This document shows, piece by piece, positions 44,851-58,700 of a stretch of 64,000 bases of DNA. The notes under the pieces are model-generated. The model made no database searches, had not been told where the DNA came from, and worked only from the letters and a program-made list of their open reading frames with translations. The DNA is from Dillenia suffruticosa. Its lineage: Eukaryota; Streptophyta; Magnoliopsida; Dilleniales; Dilleniaceae. Both the position numbers and the translations under genes were made by a program. The stretch's first letter is position 1, and each line of letters opens with the position of its first letter. The stretch spans positions 13,357,001 through 13,421,000 of the forward strand of contig JAVTVX010000021.1 of the NCBI GenBank assembly GCA_033439265.1, read 5' to 3'.

Positions 44851-44900
44851 TCTTTGGTCGTCTTTGGTCGACCAAGGACGTGACCTTTGTCGACCAAGGT
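44851..44900. repeat. Clustered TTTGGTCG words with a perfect palindrome
   Basis: TCTTTGGTCG occurs twice in tandem (44851-44870); the second joins a 12-bp perfect palindrome TTGGTCGACCAA (44864-44875), and a degenerate copy TTTGTCGACCAAGG lies at 44887-44900. Directly 3' of the ABCC remnant. Confidence 0.7.
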
Positions 44901-47550
44901 CCAGTTTTCCTTATTAAAAAATTTTTCCTTTATTTTTGCAAACCATAATTTTATAATTTTTAAAATATTTTATTTTTTAATTTATCTCTTATTAAATAAT
45001 TAATACAAGTGCATTTAAATAGTTTCAACCAAAATATAAATTAAGATATTTGATAAATATAATAAATATTTCAAAAAATACCATTTAGTATAGTGTGTTT
45101 TAATAACATTACATTATAAATCAAACCTTTATAATTATTTCTTGTAAGTAATCGTAAATTTCAAATAAATTTTAAATTTTCTAAATTTCAAATAAATTTT
45201 AAATTTTCTAAATTTCAAATAAATTTTAAATTTTATAAATTTAAAATTAAATTAACATTTTAATAATTTTTTTAGAAATGAGCACATCATCCAATATTTT
45301 AATTTAAATATATAACTTTATAACTCAAATCATAATTTTTTCAAAAGATTTAATGTTTCAATTCCTTTCTATTTTTTAATTTCATAAATTTAAAATTCAA
45401 TTATTCGTTTCAATGATTTTTTCTTTATATCTTTATATAATTGGGTTGCCCAATATTTCACAAGCAAATTCAAACTTCACACTGCGGATACCTGCACCTT
45501 ACTCCTCTGGTTCTATTTGGTAGAGTGATACCAAGAAAATATCGATACATGTTGGTATAGATAAAAAAAAATATTTTTGTCTCTCAATCAGATCGGAAAT
45601 TTAACTCTTTCTAAGTACGAAAAAAATATTATCAGGAGAGAACCCTCTCAATTAAGGTTTGATAGATTCTTTAATTCGGATTAGTCAGAATAAAACTTTA
45701 GATAACGGATTATCAAGATATAAAAAATAAAAAATAAATAAAAAAACAGAGTAATACCGAGAGAGTACAATTCGACGGGTTAATGGTGGCGAAGTTATAT
45801 TCTTCTCGTACTACATCGCTATTAATGGAAAATGCTGAGGTCACAACCGCACCCATCTATCTTGTCCAGGGAATGAGAAAGCTACGGGCGGATTCTGGGC
45901 AAATAGCCAACAGATCCTCCGACATTGACCATGGTTCCTTCTGGAGACCTATTGTTGACCATCAACCCTCATTGTTTTTCCTTCCAAGATTGATTTGGTT
46001 TGGCTTTTTCCCGTGGTTATGGAGTTGAATGCGATAAAAAAGATTTCAATAATTTTCTTTCCATGTTTACTTAATTATTTATTTTATTTTATTTATAATA
46101 TTCTCTGTTAAAACAAAAAGAAAAAATTATTGAAAATTTCGATACTGAATTTTATTTTTAGTTTTCTTCTCGTCTTCAAAAAAAATGAAATTAAAAAGAA
46201 TTCTTCAATCGATCGTTATCTAATAATTAATTTATTGATCTCAATTAATTCTATTTGAACTAATCGATGACTTTAAAAAACGAACTTTTTTATTTATTTT
46301 TTTTCTATTTTCAAGGCCACTTGAACAATGATCCTTTATTTCTTCCTCCCATCCTTAATTTCCTTTTTCCCTGACTTGTTTTTAAGTAAAAAAGAGAAAA
46401 CCCATTTGAGATCTAGTCTTGATTTCTTCCAAATTGCATGAAACTAAGTCCATACAAGTCAAGTAGAAAACCTTTCTCTGCATTTTCTCCTTTTGTCCAC
46501 TTCTTTATTTATTTCTTTATTCAATGTTTTAGACGCTTGTGACCCCACCAATAAATAAGTGAGCATGCCCTAGAAAAAGTTATGAAATCAAATCCCTCGT
46601 TTGCTGGTATTTGAACCCTAAAAATCCCTTGTTTACTTAATAACACAGGATTTGGCCCACCAGTTGGTCCCTTTTTTATAACTTCACTTGAAAAGGGCCC
46701 AGCTAAGCAACACCTACCTGCAATACGAAGGAATATGCTTGACAAATGCAAATTATTTTTTTTTTCATTTTTTCCTAAATATCTTTCTCACCAACTCATA
46801 TGTGTCCCTCCCTCACAGCACCATGAAGGAACATGCTTTCTTTTAAATTTTAACAATTTGAATTGGATTCTGGAAATGGATATACTTTGACCCAAATGAA
46901 GATTTGAATTAAAAAAATTATTTAATATTTGAAACATTCTAAGAATATATTTACTTTTTAAAATTAGGATAAAATCAGGGTTTAAGGTAAGTAACTATAT
47001 TTGAAAAATTAAAAATGATCGTGAACTTAAAAATAAATGAATTTCTTGTTTGAAATCGATAAGAAAACATAAGATTCAATTCTAATTTCGTCATACAAAT
47101 TTAGAAAGAAAACAATATATAAATAAATTTATATTTTAAGTAAATATTTATAAAATTTACCCAAATTATTTATTACTATTCAATTTTTATTTTTCCATTT
47201 ATATTTGGACCAATGAATCAAAAAAGAAAAGAAAAAAAAAGAATAATTCGAGAAGTGTTTCATCCCACAAGTAGGGGGAGTTGAACTCAATATTTTGATA
47301 AGGCCCATTCAGGAAATTTCAATATTTTTTAATTATATTAAAATGGTTTTGAAGGAACCCAAAGGTTTTATATATTTAAAAAATAAATTAGTAACATATT
47401 AATAATTTTTATATTAAGAATTCTGATGATTAATGAATCTAGAAGGGTACATGCCCCTGGTTCACATCACATCACGTCACTCGCCATTACTATCCTTCTT
47501 GTCATTTTCAAACCATTTTTCAAAATTAAAAAAAAAAAAAAAAAAATTGG
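44901..47550. other. AT-rich intergenic DNA before PGDH
   Basis: Includes a 27-bp tandem repeat (45155-45240) and a diverged AT-rich repeat near 45590-45730. An open frame at 45783-46028 (81 codons) and another on the minus strand at 46521-46751 resemble nothing I know and lack supporting signals. Confidence 0.45.
45155..45240. repeat. 27-bp tandem repeat, three copies
   Basis: Units start TAAATTTCAAATAAATTTTA at 45155, 45182 and 45209; the third ends with a diverged tail. Confidence 0.85.
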
Positions 47551-47557
47551 AAACACC

Positions 47558-47812
47558 AAACCCTAAACCTACGAAACAACATTGCCACGTCGTACCTTCT
47601 ACCAAACCGCCGAGCCTTCCATAAAAGTGGGACCCGCTCCCCAAACACTCATCCGATCTCTCTCTCTCTCTCTTGATATCGATCTCGACATTTCCCATAT
47701 TTCACTATAAATGCATTCGCCTTTCCCCTCGTTTTCCTCCCAAATCACAAAGACAAAGCGAAAGATCTAAGCGCGGTCACACTTTTCCTCCACAGAGAGA
47801 GAGAGAGAGAGA
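47558..47812 (+). promoter_or_regulatory. PGDH core promoter and leader
   Basis: AAACCCTAAA telo-box at 47558-47567, GCCACGTCG (ACGT core) at about 47584, and a TATA box TATAAATG at 47706-47713, 107 bp before the ATG. A (GA)n tract (47795-47812) runs directly into the start codon. Transcription probably begins near 47735-47745 (inference from TATA spacing). Confidence 0.6.
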
Positions 47813-50800
47813 ATGGCTGCTTCAGTTACAACCCCATTTTCATCTTTCTTCACCAGAAATAGAAACCACCTGTCTCTCTCCTCAAAACCCCATTCTCTCT
47901 CTTCCATCTTTAACGTTTCTCTCTCTTCAAATGTTCGTCGGCGGAAACAGACGACCTTCATCGTCCTCTCTATGGACGCCAAACCTACCGTCCTCGTCGC
48001 CGAGAAACTCGGCGAGGCGGGACTCGAGCTTCTCAAAGACTTCGCAAACGTAGACTGCTCTTACAACCTAAGCCCCGAAGAGCTATGTACCAAGATCACT
48101 CTTTGCGATGCCTTGATTGTGCGAAGCGGAACAAAGGTTTCGCGTGAGGTTTTTGAGTCCTCTGGCGGGAGGCTTAAGGTGGTCGGAAGAGCAGGTGTCG
48201 GGATCGATAATGTTGATCTCGCCGCTGCCACGGAGCACGGCTGTCTTGTCGTGAATGCGCCGACGGCGAATACAGTCGCGGCGGCTGAGCATGGGATTGC
48301 GTTGCTGACTGCGATGGCGAGGAATATTGCGCGGGCTGACGCCTCTGTTAAAGCTGGTAATTAGGTTAAATTTAATCTGTTTCATTTCTTTGAGGATTTT
48401 TGTTAAACTTCTCTTGGTTATGTGATGTTTGGTCTAGATCTGGTTCTGGGATTTTTGGTTTTTGGTGGATGAAGTTGTTCTGAATTTGAATTATGTTAGA
48501 TATGGTTGTGTGAGGATGATTATGGTAATCTTGGAATCTCTAAGACAAGTTGCCTTGCAAAGTAAACAGAGAGATAGATCTTTGAGATCTTTGAGATCTT
48601 TGAGTAATGCTATTAAGACAGAAAAAGTCAATGATTGAATTGACAAAATATAAAGCTATGTTATTTTGGATTTTGTCAATTCGGTCATTGCCTTTTTTTG
48701 TCATAATAACATTAATTTCGATGTATTCAAGTTTGAAAGCAAATGAATGGAAGAAGTTGAAATACGGAGTGTGGTAGGAAATTTTGAAATCTTATTTGTA
48801 CTAGCAAAAGTTGAGAAAGTTTAAGTGCTACTGTGTGTTGAGGGGCCTTAGAATTATAGCTTATGATAACAGGTTTTTTTTTTTATTTTTGGTACCAATG
48901 CCACCAGCTTACTGAGCAAGTGGGTTTTCTATCTTCTGAAATTGTACAGTTCTAGTTATCTGGGTTGGTGGTGTAATTGGTTTTTAACTTGGCTAATAAG
49001 AAGATTCCCTGCAATTTTTCCGTGGGATCATAAGATTTTGGTGACATTGTTGTGTATAGAAACAGTTATTGGAGAAAAAAATTTGTGTCCAAGGACGTGA
49101 TGATGTGGTGCGTGTAACAATTGTGGTATTGTTTATGATTTGGGTCAACTGCAGTATATGGTGTCCGATACAAACAAAACCATGTATTAGTTTGGATATA
49201 CAATGTCATTCGTGTTATTGGGGTATGCACGATTTTTCTTCTGTTTGATTGCAACTGTCTTTTTAGAACCTTGTTTCTAGAAAATGTTTCAATTTTCTAG
49301 TAGTCAAAGGCCTTTAATTTTATTAATTTTATTAATTTTATTTATTAATTTGCTGGAAGCATGATAATGTCCAAAAAGCTTGTACTTCATCAATTTCCCT
49401 TGCTTTAGTGAGTGTAACATCTGGTTGTGGTGGCTTTTCACCTCTTTAGCTAGCTTTTTACCCCACAATCTCCTTGTGTTTTGGAGTTGTCTCGGTACAT
49501 GCTTTCACTTCATTTCAGGTCCTTAAACCAAAACACTGCAACTAATTTATTTTACTTTAAAGGTATAATCCATGCCTAGGACAGGTTTCAGGACACTTGA
49601 TTGATGTAATTTGGTGAAAGCACTTAACTGCTGAAGTTTTGAGTTTCTCCTTGGAGTCGCACTGCTGTTGCTTTTGTATTCTTGGTTTCGTTGGCGTGAG
49701 AACTCCGCTGACACTATGCGTCATGTATTGATTTCTTAAAATAAATATATGATGTCATATCTTCAAATTGCAATCAGAAACATAAAGATATATAAATGTA
49801 CTTGTATTTTTTGTCAATCTAGGGAAATGGCAAAGAAACAAGTATGTTGGAGTATCCCTTGTTGGGAAAACACTAGCCGTGATGGGATTTGGGAAAGTTG
49901 GATCTGAAGTTGCCCGGCGTGCCAAGGGGCTTGGCATGCATGTTATAGCACATGATCCATATGCCCCAGCAGACCGTGCCCGTGCAATAGGAGTGGATCT
50001 AGTAGAATTTGAAGAAGCCATAGCATCTGCAGATTTTATTTCACTTCACATGCCCCTTACTCCTGCTACGTCAAAGATTCTCAATGATGATACTTTTGCA
50101 AAAATGAAGAAAGGAGTGCGGATTATCAATGTTGCTCGTGGAGGAGTGATTGATGAGGAAGCTTTGGTTAGGGCATTGGATGCTGGGATTGTTGCTCAGG
50201 TAAATTGCTTGTATTTTTTCTCTCTTGGAGATTGTAGCCTCTATACATAAAAGTTTGAAATGCATAATTTGTGCTAATTGTGAAATGGAGTAATTAATTG
50301 AGCTTCTCTGTTATGCAGGCTGCTCTTGATGTTTTCACTGAAGAGCCACCGGCAAAAGACAGCAGGCTGGTACAGCATGAGAATGTTACTGTGACTCCGC
50401 ATCTAGGAGCCAGTACCATGGAAGCTCAGGTTTGATGAGTTTATGAGCTTGTGCATTGATTTGAGAATTCCATGACATGGATTAAATCTGGTTTTATAAG
50501 CAGGAAGGAGTAGCCATAGAAATAGCTGAGGCTGTGGTGGGAGCATTACAAGGAGAGCTTGCTGCTACTGCTGTGAATGCACCTATGGTCCCTGCCGAGG
50601 TACTATTCTAATTTTTATGTTGCTTTAGTTTATGATTATTTTCCTGTCTGATGTCATAATTAAGTGTAAAATGGGTTATAGATGAAAGATAGTTCTAGAA
50701 GCTCTCCTTGTTTGCCTCAATCCTGTTCTTTAGTTGGAATTGACTCGCATTTTTTTAGATTTCGATTCGAATTGTGACAAGGAATGCTCTGTTTTCGTTT

Positions 50801-51501
50801 CCATCTTATAATTTTCCTTCTAAATGCAGGTTTTGGCAGAACTGACACCATACGTACTGCTTGCTGAGAAACTTGGTAGGCTTGCTGTCCAACTAGTGGC
50901 TGGTGGAAGTGGTGTCAAATCAGTGAAAGTGACTTACTCTTCTGCTAGAAGTCCAGATGACCTTGACACAAGACTGCTCCGAGCTATGATCACTAAGGGT
51001 CTAATTGAGCCCATATCCAGTGTTTTTGTGAACCTGGTTAATGCTGATTTCGCTGCCAAAGAAAGAGGGCTCAAGATTACCGAAGAGCGAGTTGTTCTTG
51101 ATGGTTCGCCTGAGAGCCCACTTGAGTCTGTCCAAGTTCAGATTGCCAATGTGGAATCAAAATTTGCCAGTGCCATCTCAGAGTCTGGGGAGGTTAGAGT
51201 GGAGGGACGTGTGAAAGACGGTGTTCCTCACTTGACCAAGGTTGGATCATTTGAAGTAGATGTTAGTTTGGAAGGAAGCATTATCCTCTGCAGACAGGTT
51301 GACCAGCCCGGCATGATTGGAAAGGTGGGTATGATTTTGGCAGAAGAGAACGTGAATGTGAACTTTATGACGGTGGGAAGGATTGCTCCACGAAAACAAG
51401 CTGTTATGGCCATTGGTGTTGATGAGCAACCTTCTAAGGAAACTCTGAAGAAAATCGGAGACATTCCCGCCATTGAAGAATTCGTCTACCTTAAGCTGTA
51501 G
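47813..51501 (+). CDS. PGDH: D-3-phosphoglycerate dehydrogenase, plastid
   Basis: First enzyme of the phosphorylated serine pathway: 3-phosphoglycerate + NAD+ to 3-phosphohydroxypyruvate, in the plastid stroma. Five exons (47813-48356, 49823-50199, 50319-50429, 50504-50599, 50830-51501) join in phase to 599 residues, close to Arabidopsis (about 600). Residues 1-about 53 are a Ser-rich transit peptide before [17 protein letters not shown]. Substrate-domain motif [12 protein letters not shown], Rossmann loop [14 protein letters not shown], catalytic Arg in [12 protein letters not shown], Glu in FTEEPP and His in [12 protein letters not shown] are all present. An ASB domain follows and a C-terminal ACT domain ([19 protein letters not shown]), usually the serine/amino-acid regulatory site. 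Intron 1 is 1.5 kb. Which of the plant paralogues it is cannot be told. Confidence 0.97.
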
Positions 51502-52797
51502 TCTTGTATCTTATGTTAGTATGGTGTGATTTATTGGCCAATTTTGATGATTTTTCCTTTGGGTGTGCTATAGGCTATGAGGGAGAGCAAAAGGTGAACA
51601 ATGCAATAAATTAGCAACTAAGGGCATCTGAGATTATGCAATGAAATCAACTCTAGAGTTGATAATGTGTACTCGTTCTGTTGTGTTAATCTTCGATTCA
51701 AGTTGCTTTCTGGCAAGCGTTTTTGCGGACTATGATGTGTTTGTGGCTGGCGTTATAGATGCTTTAGTTTTATGTTCCTTTTCTTCTCGTTTGTCTGCTG
51801 CAGCTAGGTGGCCAAATCACAGGTTATTCAAAATATAAGCTCATTGCGTTTCATGATGGAGGAATTTATTGCTTGGGAACAATGTTGTAGCCATTGAAAT
51901 ATATACATATATATGTATATATGTATATATATAGGATGTTGCTCTTGCTCTCTAAATTTCAGTGACCAACTAAAGAAATTCTCATCGTAAGGTTTTATCA
52001 TTTTAGATGGTCTAATATTATTGGTCCATCTAATATTATTCTCCAGTACATTAGGGTAACAAAGGAATGATTTCTTCAAATGGGGATCAAGCTATCATTT
52101 CCATTCATTAAGTCCCAAATATATTTCTTTTTGGGTCATTATTGCCCATTCTTGCAGCTTAGCATCTGTGGATGTGGTTCACCTCTTTTGGAGGTTTTTA
52201 GAAGCCAAGTACATCCAGGTTTTGTATAAGATCTCTGGAGCACACAAGTCTAGGCACCCATCATGAAGCGGTATTGGAAGCACTAAAATCAAAATCCTTC
52301 TGCCAAAATTTTGGGGACGAGGGTTATGAGAAGGGGAGGAACCGTTTCTTGTAGGAGCTGCTCAATTGCCTTTGAACCCAAGAATAGGGGATATAAGGTT
52401 CAAGATTTTATGCTCGAGGAAAAAATTAGTCTTTTGGAATTGTAAGCCGATACATGGCATCTCATTATTAAGCTCCCAGAGCAAAGATTCTTCCATCTCA
52501 GCCTGCTCGTTAATATAACCAATTGAGTTTTAACTGCTACAAATGAAGAATTTTGATTATGTTACTAGACATACATTTTGATACAAATCTGAAGGGGATG
52601 CCATCTAATGATCCAGATCAATCCATCATCACATTTCCCCCGGTGAACATTTAAGAGATCACTTTTGTCATAAGGTATGCCATTTTCCAAAATCTTGTTC
52701 TGCGTCCCTCCCAAGACCCGTCTCATGCAGTAGCCATCTTTTTCGTATATATACTGCTTTTGGAAGGAGGTGATAATTTAAGGCCAGAAGCTATAAA
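51502..52797. other. Shared 3' space of convergent PGDH and NHD1
   Basis: PGDH runs in from the left and NHD1 from the right, so both 3' UTRs lie here. A short TA-rich ATGTATAT tract sits at 51901-51933. Open frames in 51641-52079 are not protein-like. No gene seen. Confidence 0.55.
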
Positions 52798-55700
52798 CTA
52801 TGAACCGGAGAGGAAAAGAACATCTGCTACAGTGGTGGGGAGGGAAATTTGGAGGTTATGAATTGCTACATAGGCAGCGATACCAGCAGCATAACCAGCA
52901 AACGCAAAACCACTAATCTGCGCAAAGGAATCTCACAACTTTTACCAGACAGAAAAATGTATTGCAAAATATTGAAGACAAGAAAAGGGAAGAAGAATAC
53001 CTTGCGCAAGTACCAGAAGAAGTCAACCTTTTCCATCCCCATGAAAGCAACTCCAGCTGCAGAACCAATTACAAGCATTGATCCACCAGTGCCAGCACAA
53101 AACGCAACCAGCTGCCAAAACTCAGAATCTTGGGGAAAAGAGGTTAGATCATACATTCCCATTGTCGCTGCTACTAATGGAACATTGTCTATGAATGCAG
53201 ACACAACTCCAATAGCGCTTGCAATTAGTTCGACATTAGGAATATGAGCATCAAGGTAATTTGCTATTTCCCGAAGAATCCCCGCAGCTTCGAGGCTACA
53301 AAAGTCCCAAAATTTCAAATGTAATGGAGAGAAACATCACTGCTGTTATATGACAATGGTCCGGAACAGAAATAGTGAACTTTCTGTGTGCAGTGGCAAA
53401 AAGGTAGATGACTTTCCGAAGTCAACATAATTACACTATTCATCATTTTTATAAAGTCAAATGATTGAAATAATATTAATGCCCTCATGAAGGGATTAAA
53501 AGAGGAACAAGTATTACCTGCTGACGGATAAAAGAATGCCAAGGAAGAAAAGGGCTCCTTGAGTGTCAATTCGTGACAAAGCTTGTGGCACTTTTAATTT
53601 CTGCCTTTCTGATTCGCCATAGTGAATTGCATCTGTCAAAAGCCAAAGAACTCCAAGTCCAAGCAGCATACCCATGTAAGGAGGCAACCCAGTTAAGGCT
53701 TTAAATACTGGAACGAACAGCAAAGCTCCAATACCCACAGAAAAAACAAGCTGTCCTCGAGGAGCCATTTGTTCTGATGCCAAAACACTAGAAGTGTCCT
53801 GTCCTTTCCCATTGACTTCACTGTATCAGAAAACAAAATGCTAATTATACTAACAAGAATCGAGGGAGTAGGCCCAACTTCCAAAACCATAATTCCATTC
53901 TATTCTTTGAAAGTGTAAAAAATGCACCTTGTGAGGGACATAAGAGCCAGCGGGACAGCCAGAGAAATAGCAGAAGGCACAAGCAAGCCCTGTACAGATA
54001 GAAGAACAACGAAGTTTATACCATCTAAAAAAAGATTATTCAGCTGACGAAACAGGACAGCATCATGTCTAAATCCTAGGCTAGAGAAATAATGTAGGGC
54101 ACTATTGAGGGCATGTAAATAATTTCCAAGGTACTGCATTCTCCTTGTTTGAAGAATTTTCAATCTTTTCATCATCAATTACTAGGAGCTAAGTATGTGA
54201 ACAATGGTTTCTCCTTCAAGCATACAACAACAACAACAAACTGAGCCTTAATCCCATTATTTGGGGTTGGCCTTTTGAGAGACAAATTTAAAAAATATAG
54301 AGAAAAGAAAATGAAATAATAAAAAAAAAATCACAAAACAAATCAAATTGACAAATATGCTTTCTCCTTCAAGCATATTTGTAATTGACAAAACAAATCA
54401 TAAACCAGCAATCAAGGATAAGTTAGCTGTTTAAGTTCAATTCGATAGTAAAACTTTAGTGATGCCACAATGAGAACCTCTGTTGGAAGACCACAATAAA
54501 GGGCCAGACCTATATCTATGTGAACTATGGTTTATGGCACTGATCCAGCAGCACTTTGAAGGTTCTTGCCTACAGGCTACATGCAGAAGTGCATATCCAC
54601 TTGGTAAAACATGATAATAATGTACTGATCAGCAACATTAATAAATTCCTCCACCAAAAATGTTGATCGATATTGTAGTTAGAACAAAGATAATAAGTTC
54701 CTTCACCATAAAAACTTGATTAATATTGTTAGAACAAAGATTCATATCTACATAACTGTACCACCTAATCTAAGACTCACCAGACTGGTTGGTGTTTTGA
54801 TGAATAAGGCATTCTGGATGGGAAAGAGCTTATTTAATTGGTCAATTGAACCTCTCCACAGATGATGTAGAAGATGCACAAGAACAGCAAAAATGCTACA
54901 ATTAAATATTGTCAAATCTCGAACTTTAACACTTTTGTGCCCCCATAGTATTCGTGTCCTAGAACTAAGAAGAAAAAGCTTCTCAAAGAACGGAAAGTTC
55001 AACAAAATCATTCCCACCAGGTCTGAAAATCTTTACAGGTTATTTAGGTTTTAATTTTTTGCTAATTGGACGATAGTTTTTGTCATTCCCATGATATGCA
55101 TTCTTTTGCCTTCCATTCCACATGTCATGCGGAGTTCTCAATTTGGCCCATATAGCACAAGATTGCTATTTAAACTGCAAGTACTTGAGGAAATAAGGAG
55201 GCCCTAGATTTTCCTCTCAAGTTTGGAGGGTTTCATTAACATTTGTTCTAACTTTACAGGCTACATCCACTTCAGGAAACATTCTATTGCTGGTTGATTC
55301 TGACTCGTGAAGATGGTCAATGCAGCTGTTGATATCCCATATTAACTTACAAATAGCAAAGAAACCATTGTAGATACTATATTCTTAGTGGATGCTTGTC
55401 GCAATTTATCAATAAATCTTATATATCCTTCATCTTTGCGGTGTTTCATTAATGAAAACACAAGACAGCCCATACCTATCATACAAAGTGAATCTTGATG
55501 ATTTTTAGTATAAGCTCATTGCCAGCATCCATCCTAAGCAGATTCTATGAATATTCTACTCCATGCAAAGCAGTCTAAGAGTATGGGGCATTCTCCTGAA
55601 GTTACCAGTTGGAGTAATGTGCTAGTTATAATCTTTCTTTGATATTGTACCGGCTAACCACATAATCCAGCATGTAACATAGGCCAAGGACATTTTTCCA

Positions 55701-58700
55701 GAAATCACTCTAAATGTGTGTAATCCAAATGTTCTAACTATTTTCTACATATGCATGACATACGTAAGAGAAACATAATTGATTCCTCTCCACAATCAAG
55801 AATACTTCTTCCATTAGAACCTTATGTTATTTTCCCTCATATGTAAAGGTGCCACCTGAGAACATATCTCAATATTCAGATTGCATTTAGCCTATACCAA
55901 GAAATAAACTTTTGAAAAAAAAGGGTATAAGAATACCAGAAGACTCCTCTTCTCTCCCTCAAAAGACCCCACCTATGCTCCATGCACCAACTGAAAACTA
56001 CTAGAGATTGCAGCTATAGGCTTTCTTTTTCCTAAATGCATGTATGTAACCCCATCAATGCCATAGGTCACAACAATAGAATCAGACATAATTAAGCACC
56101 TAGCACAAAGTACAGCAGCTCTGACACCATTTTTCTGTCCATTAACAATGTTTGGGCAAATGGGCTACCATCATCCCTCCTGCATAATTAAAATTCACCA
56201 TTTTTTTCCCAAGTTGCATGCAGGAATACTTCTTTTCCGAGCAATTTCCCATTTTACAAAGCAACTTTTGGTTAGCTGCTACTTCTCCAAATGGCTTAAG
56301 ATGAAAAGCTAACCGGTAACTGAACAATTCAAGATCATACACCATTAACTCCTAGTCCTGTGCAAGTCCCACAAACAATGTGTCCTGTAAAACCCCAGCA
56401 GAATGCCCACTAGAAAATTAGAAATCATGAGCGACCAAAAACAATTAGGAAATCGATATTCAAAAGATGTTTTCTCAACAGATATCACACTACAGAATAC
56501 CAGAACTTCATACCCACTCTCAAAAATCACATCGCACTGGTTATTCTTGGAAATCCTATTTCTACCATAGAGAAAGCATAGAATGAGGGTGGCCATCATC
56601 CATGTCTTGATTCTTCATTTAAGTCAACATCGATAATAGACAGTTTTGAATATCACCATAGACCTTTGATAAGACATGTTGATGATAATACACAATGAAC
56701 ATACAAGCTTTTGACTTCACAAGAAATCATTAGGAGTTTTACATAGGACATTCTTTGAACTTGCTTTAACTGCCATCAGAGATGGAAACAAACACGAAAT
56801 AAGCAAAATTCTTGGTTTTTAATGCTATAGGCAACACCATCATTTCATACGAGCAGATACTAATCCTTCCTTTACTAATTGATGCTTTAGTTGTCCATGA
56901 AAGACATGATTATTCTGTATTCCATATCCACAATGTGGTCTTGAATTCTACATTAACCCTCACATCCTTGTTACTCCCAACCCACAAAATCAATCAAATT
57001 TTTGATAACATGAATTAACATTTCATTGGCAGACAATCAATTCCAAATATAGGGGCAAATCAGTACGTTGTTACAAGATCCCCTTCATTAAGTTTGCATT
57101 GTTTAAATTGAGAAACACATAGTGAAAACCTACAGCTAGATAATAATTAACAAATAAATAAATAAATAAAGTTCTATATCTGGGGAAACAGAAAAAGACC
57201 TTCATGGTTTCCAGTGTGGTTATCTGACCATGTATCCACAACATTGTAGTGGTAACATCGCCAATAGGAGTCCATGCACCACCAGCATTTGCAGCTATAA
57301 CAACAACCGCTCCTAATATCCTGTCAGATCAGACCTCGGTGAGTAGAGTGAGTAAAAGAAAAAATGCTTTAAACTAACACTAGATTCCATACAGAGAAGA
57401 GAGTAACAGACAGCGGCATAGAAGTTGTGAGAATAGGGCCTCCATTATATCATGAGACAGGTGCTCTTTGATTCCCAATGCAAAGCCTATTAGGATCCAA
57501 AAAGCTACTCCAATCTAATGCGATAAAAAATTCCTACAATGAATGCTGATTCAGGTTAGCTTACTCTTCTGCTCATAGAAAGTCTACAACTCTAGTACCG
57601 GATGGTGCATTTACCATTATCTACTCCACATGAACCTATTTAACAGGACATTATAAACACAAATGCCTCATTCTTAGCATAGAACATTCCATAACTGGTA
57701 AGTTCACTAAATTTTTACCATTTTTTCATCTGCTAGGCACCTATTCTTTTTTAAGATATATGAAGGATATTGGGCGGCATTTTAGATATGATTTAATCTT
57801 GCATTTAAGGATGCATCTCCTGTGCAAACAGAAGATCAAGATGGAAAAATATATTAATATCCAATGCAGAACATTGTTCAAACTTATGACCAGGGAAGGT
57901 TCTCCTTTTTACCCCATTGTCATTGAAAGCAAAACCATTCAGAAGCCTAAACCATCAATTTGCACGATGTCAGTCTTCTCAATGCTCCTAAAACAAAAAC
58001 CGCCTAAAAACGTAGTAGTCAAAAACTTATGATACACAATACGTATTGCACATATGTATCTAAATGGAGGTATTTATGCATATTTTATGTTTTTATCTTA
58101 AATAAAACTTTTATCTTACGATACACAATACATTTACTAATATATTTTATATATGTATGTATATATATTTCACTATACTTTTTAACCTAACCTTTCATTT
58201 TGAAAACATCAAATAAAATAATATTTTAAACAATTTTTCAGAGCTTTTCTAGTTGTTTTAGACTTTTTTTTATTCTCTAAACAACTTTTGCTATTTTCAA
58301 ACAATTGTGGCACATTTGTTGGGATTCCTTTAACTTTTCGATTCTAAGAATAATAAAACTATAATTTTATTTTTGGCTCTTTAATGCTAAGGTTTACATA
58401 AAATTATATCTTAGTACATTTTTAAATAAACAACAAATTCTAGACATATTTTAACAATAAAAAACTTAAGTAAAACAAATGATATGAGGTTCAACCATCA
58501 TAAAGGTAAGTATGCTATTTTTCTTTTAATAGAAGACAAGTATGCAATTATTAACACCTACTTGCGATATTCTGATGGAGGAACCAGTTTCCGCAACAAG
58601 GAAACCATGACAATGGTGGATGTCAAGTTGTCAAGCACTGAACTAAGGAAAAAGGTTACAAAACCAACCTGCAATTCATCCAGACAGTCAAACACCAGAT

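Noticed and set aside
45783-46028. 81-codon plus-strand frame before PGDH
   Set aside because: No homology recognised, AT-rich flanks, no start context.
46521-46751. 76-codon minus-strand frame
   Set aside because: Looks somewhat protein-like but I could not name a family or find neighbouring exons.
54748-55017. Minus-strand frame in the NHD1 3.2 kb intron
   Set aside because: Not collinear with the antiporter, whose exons on both sides join exactly without it.
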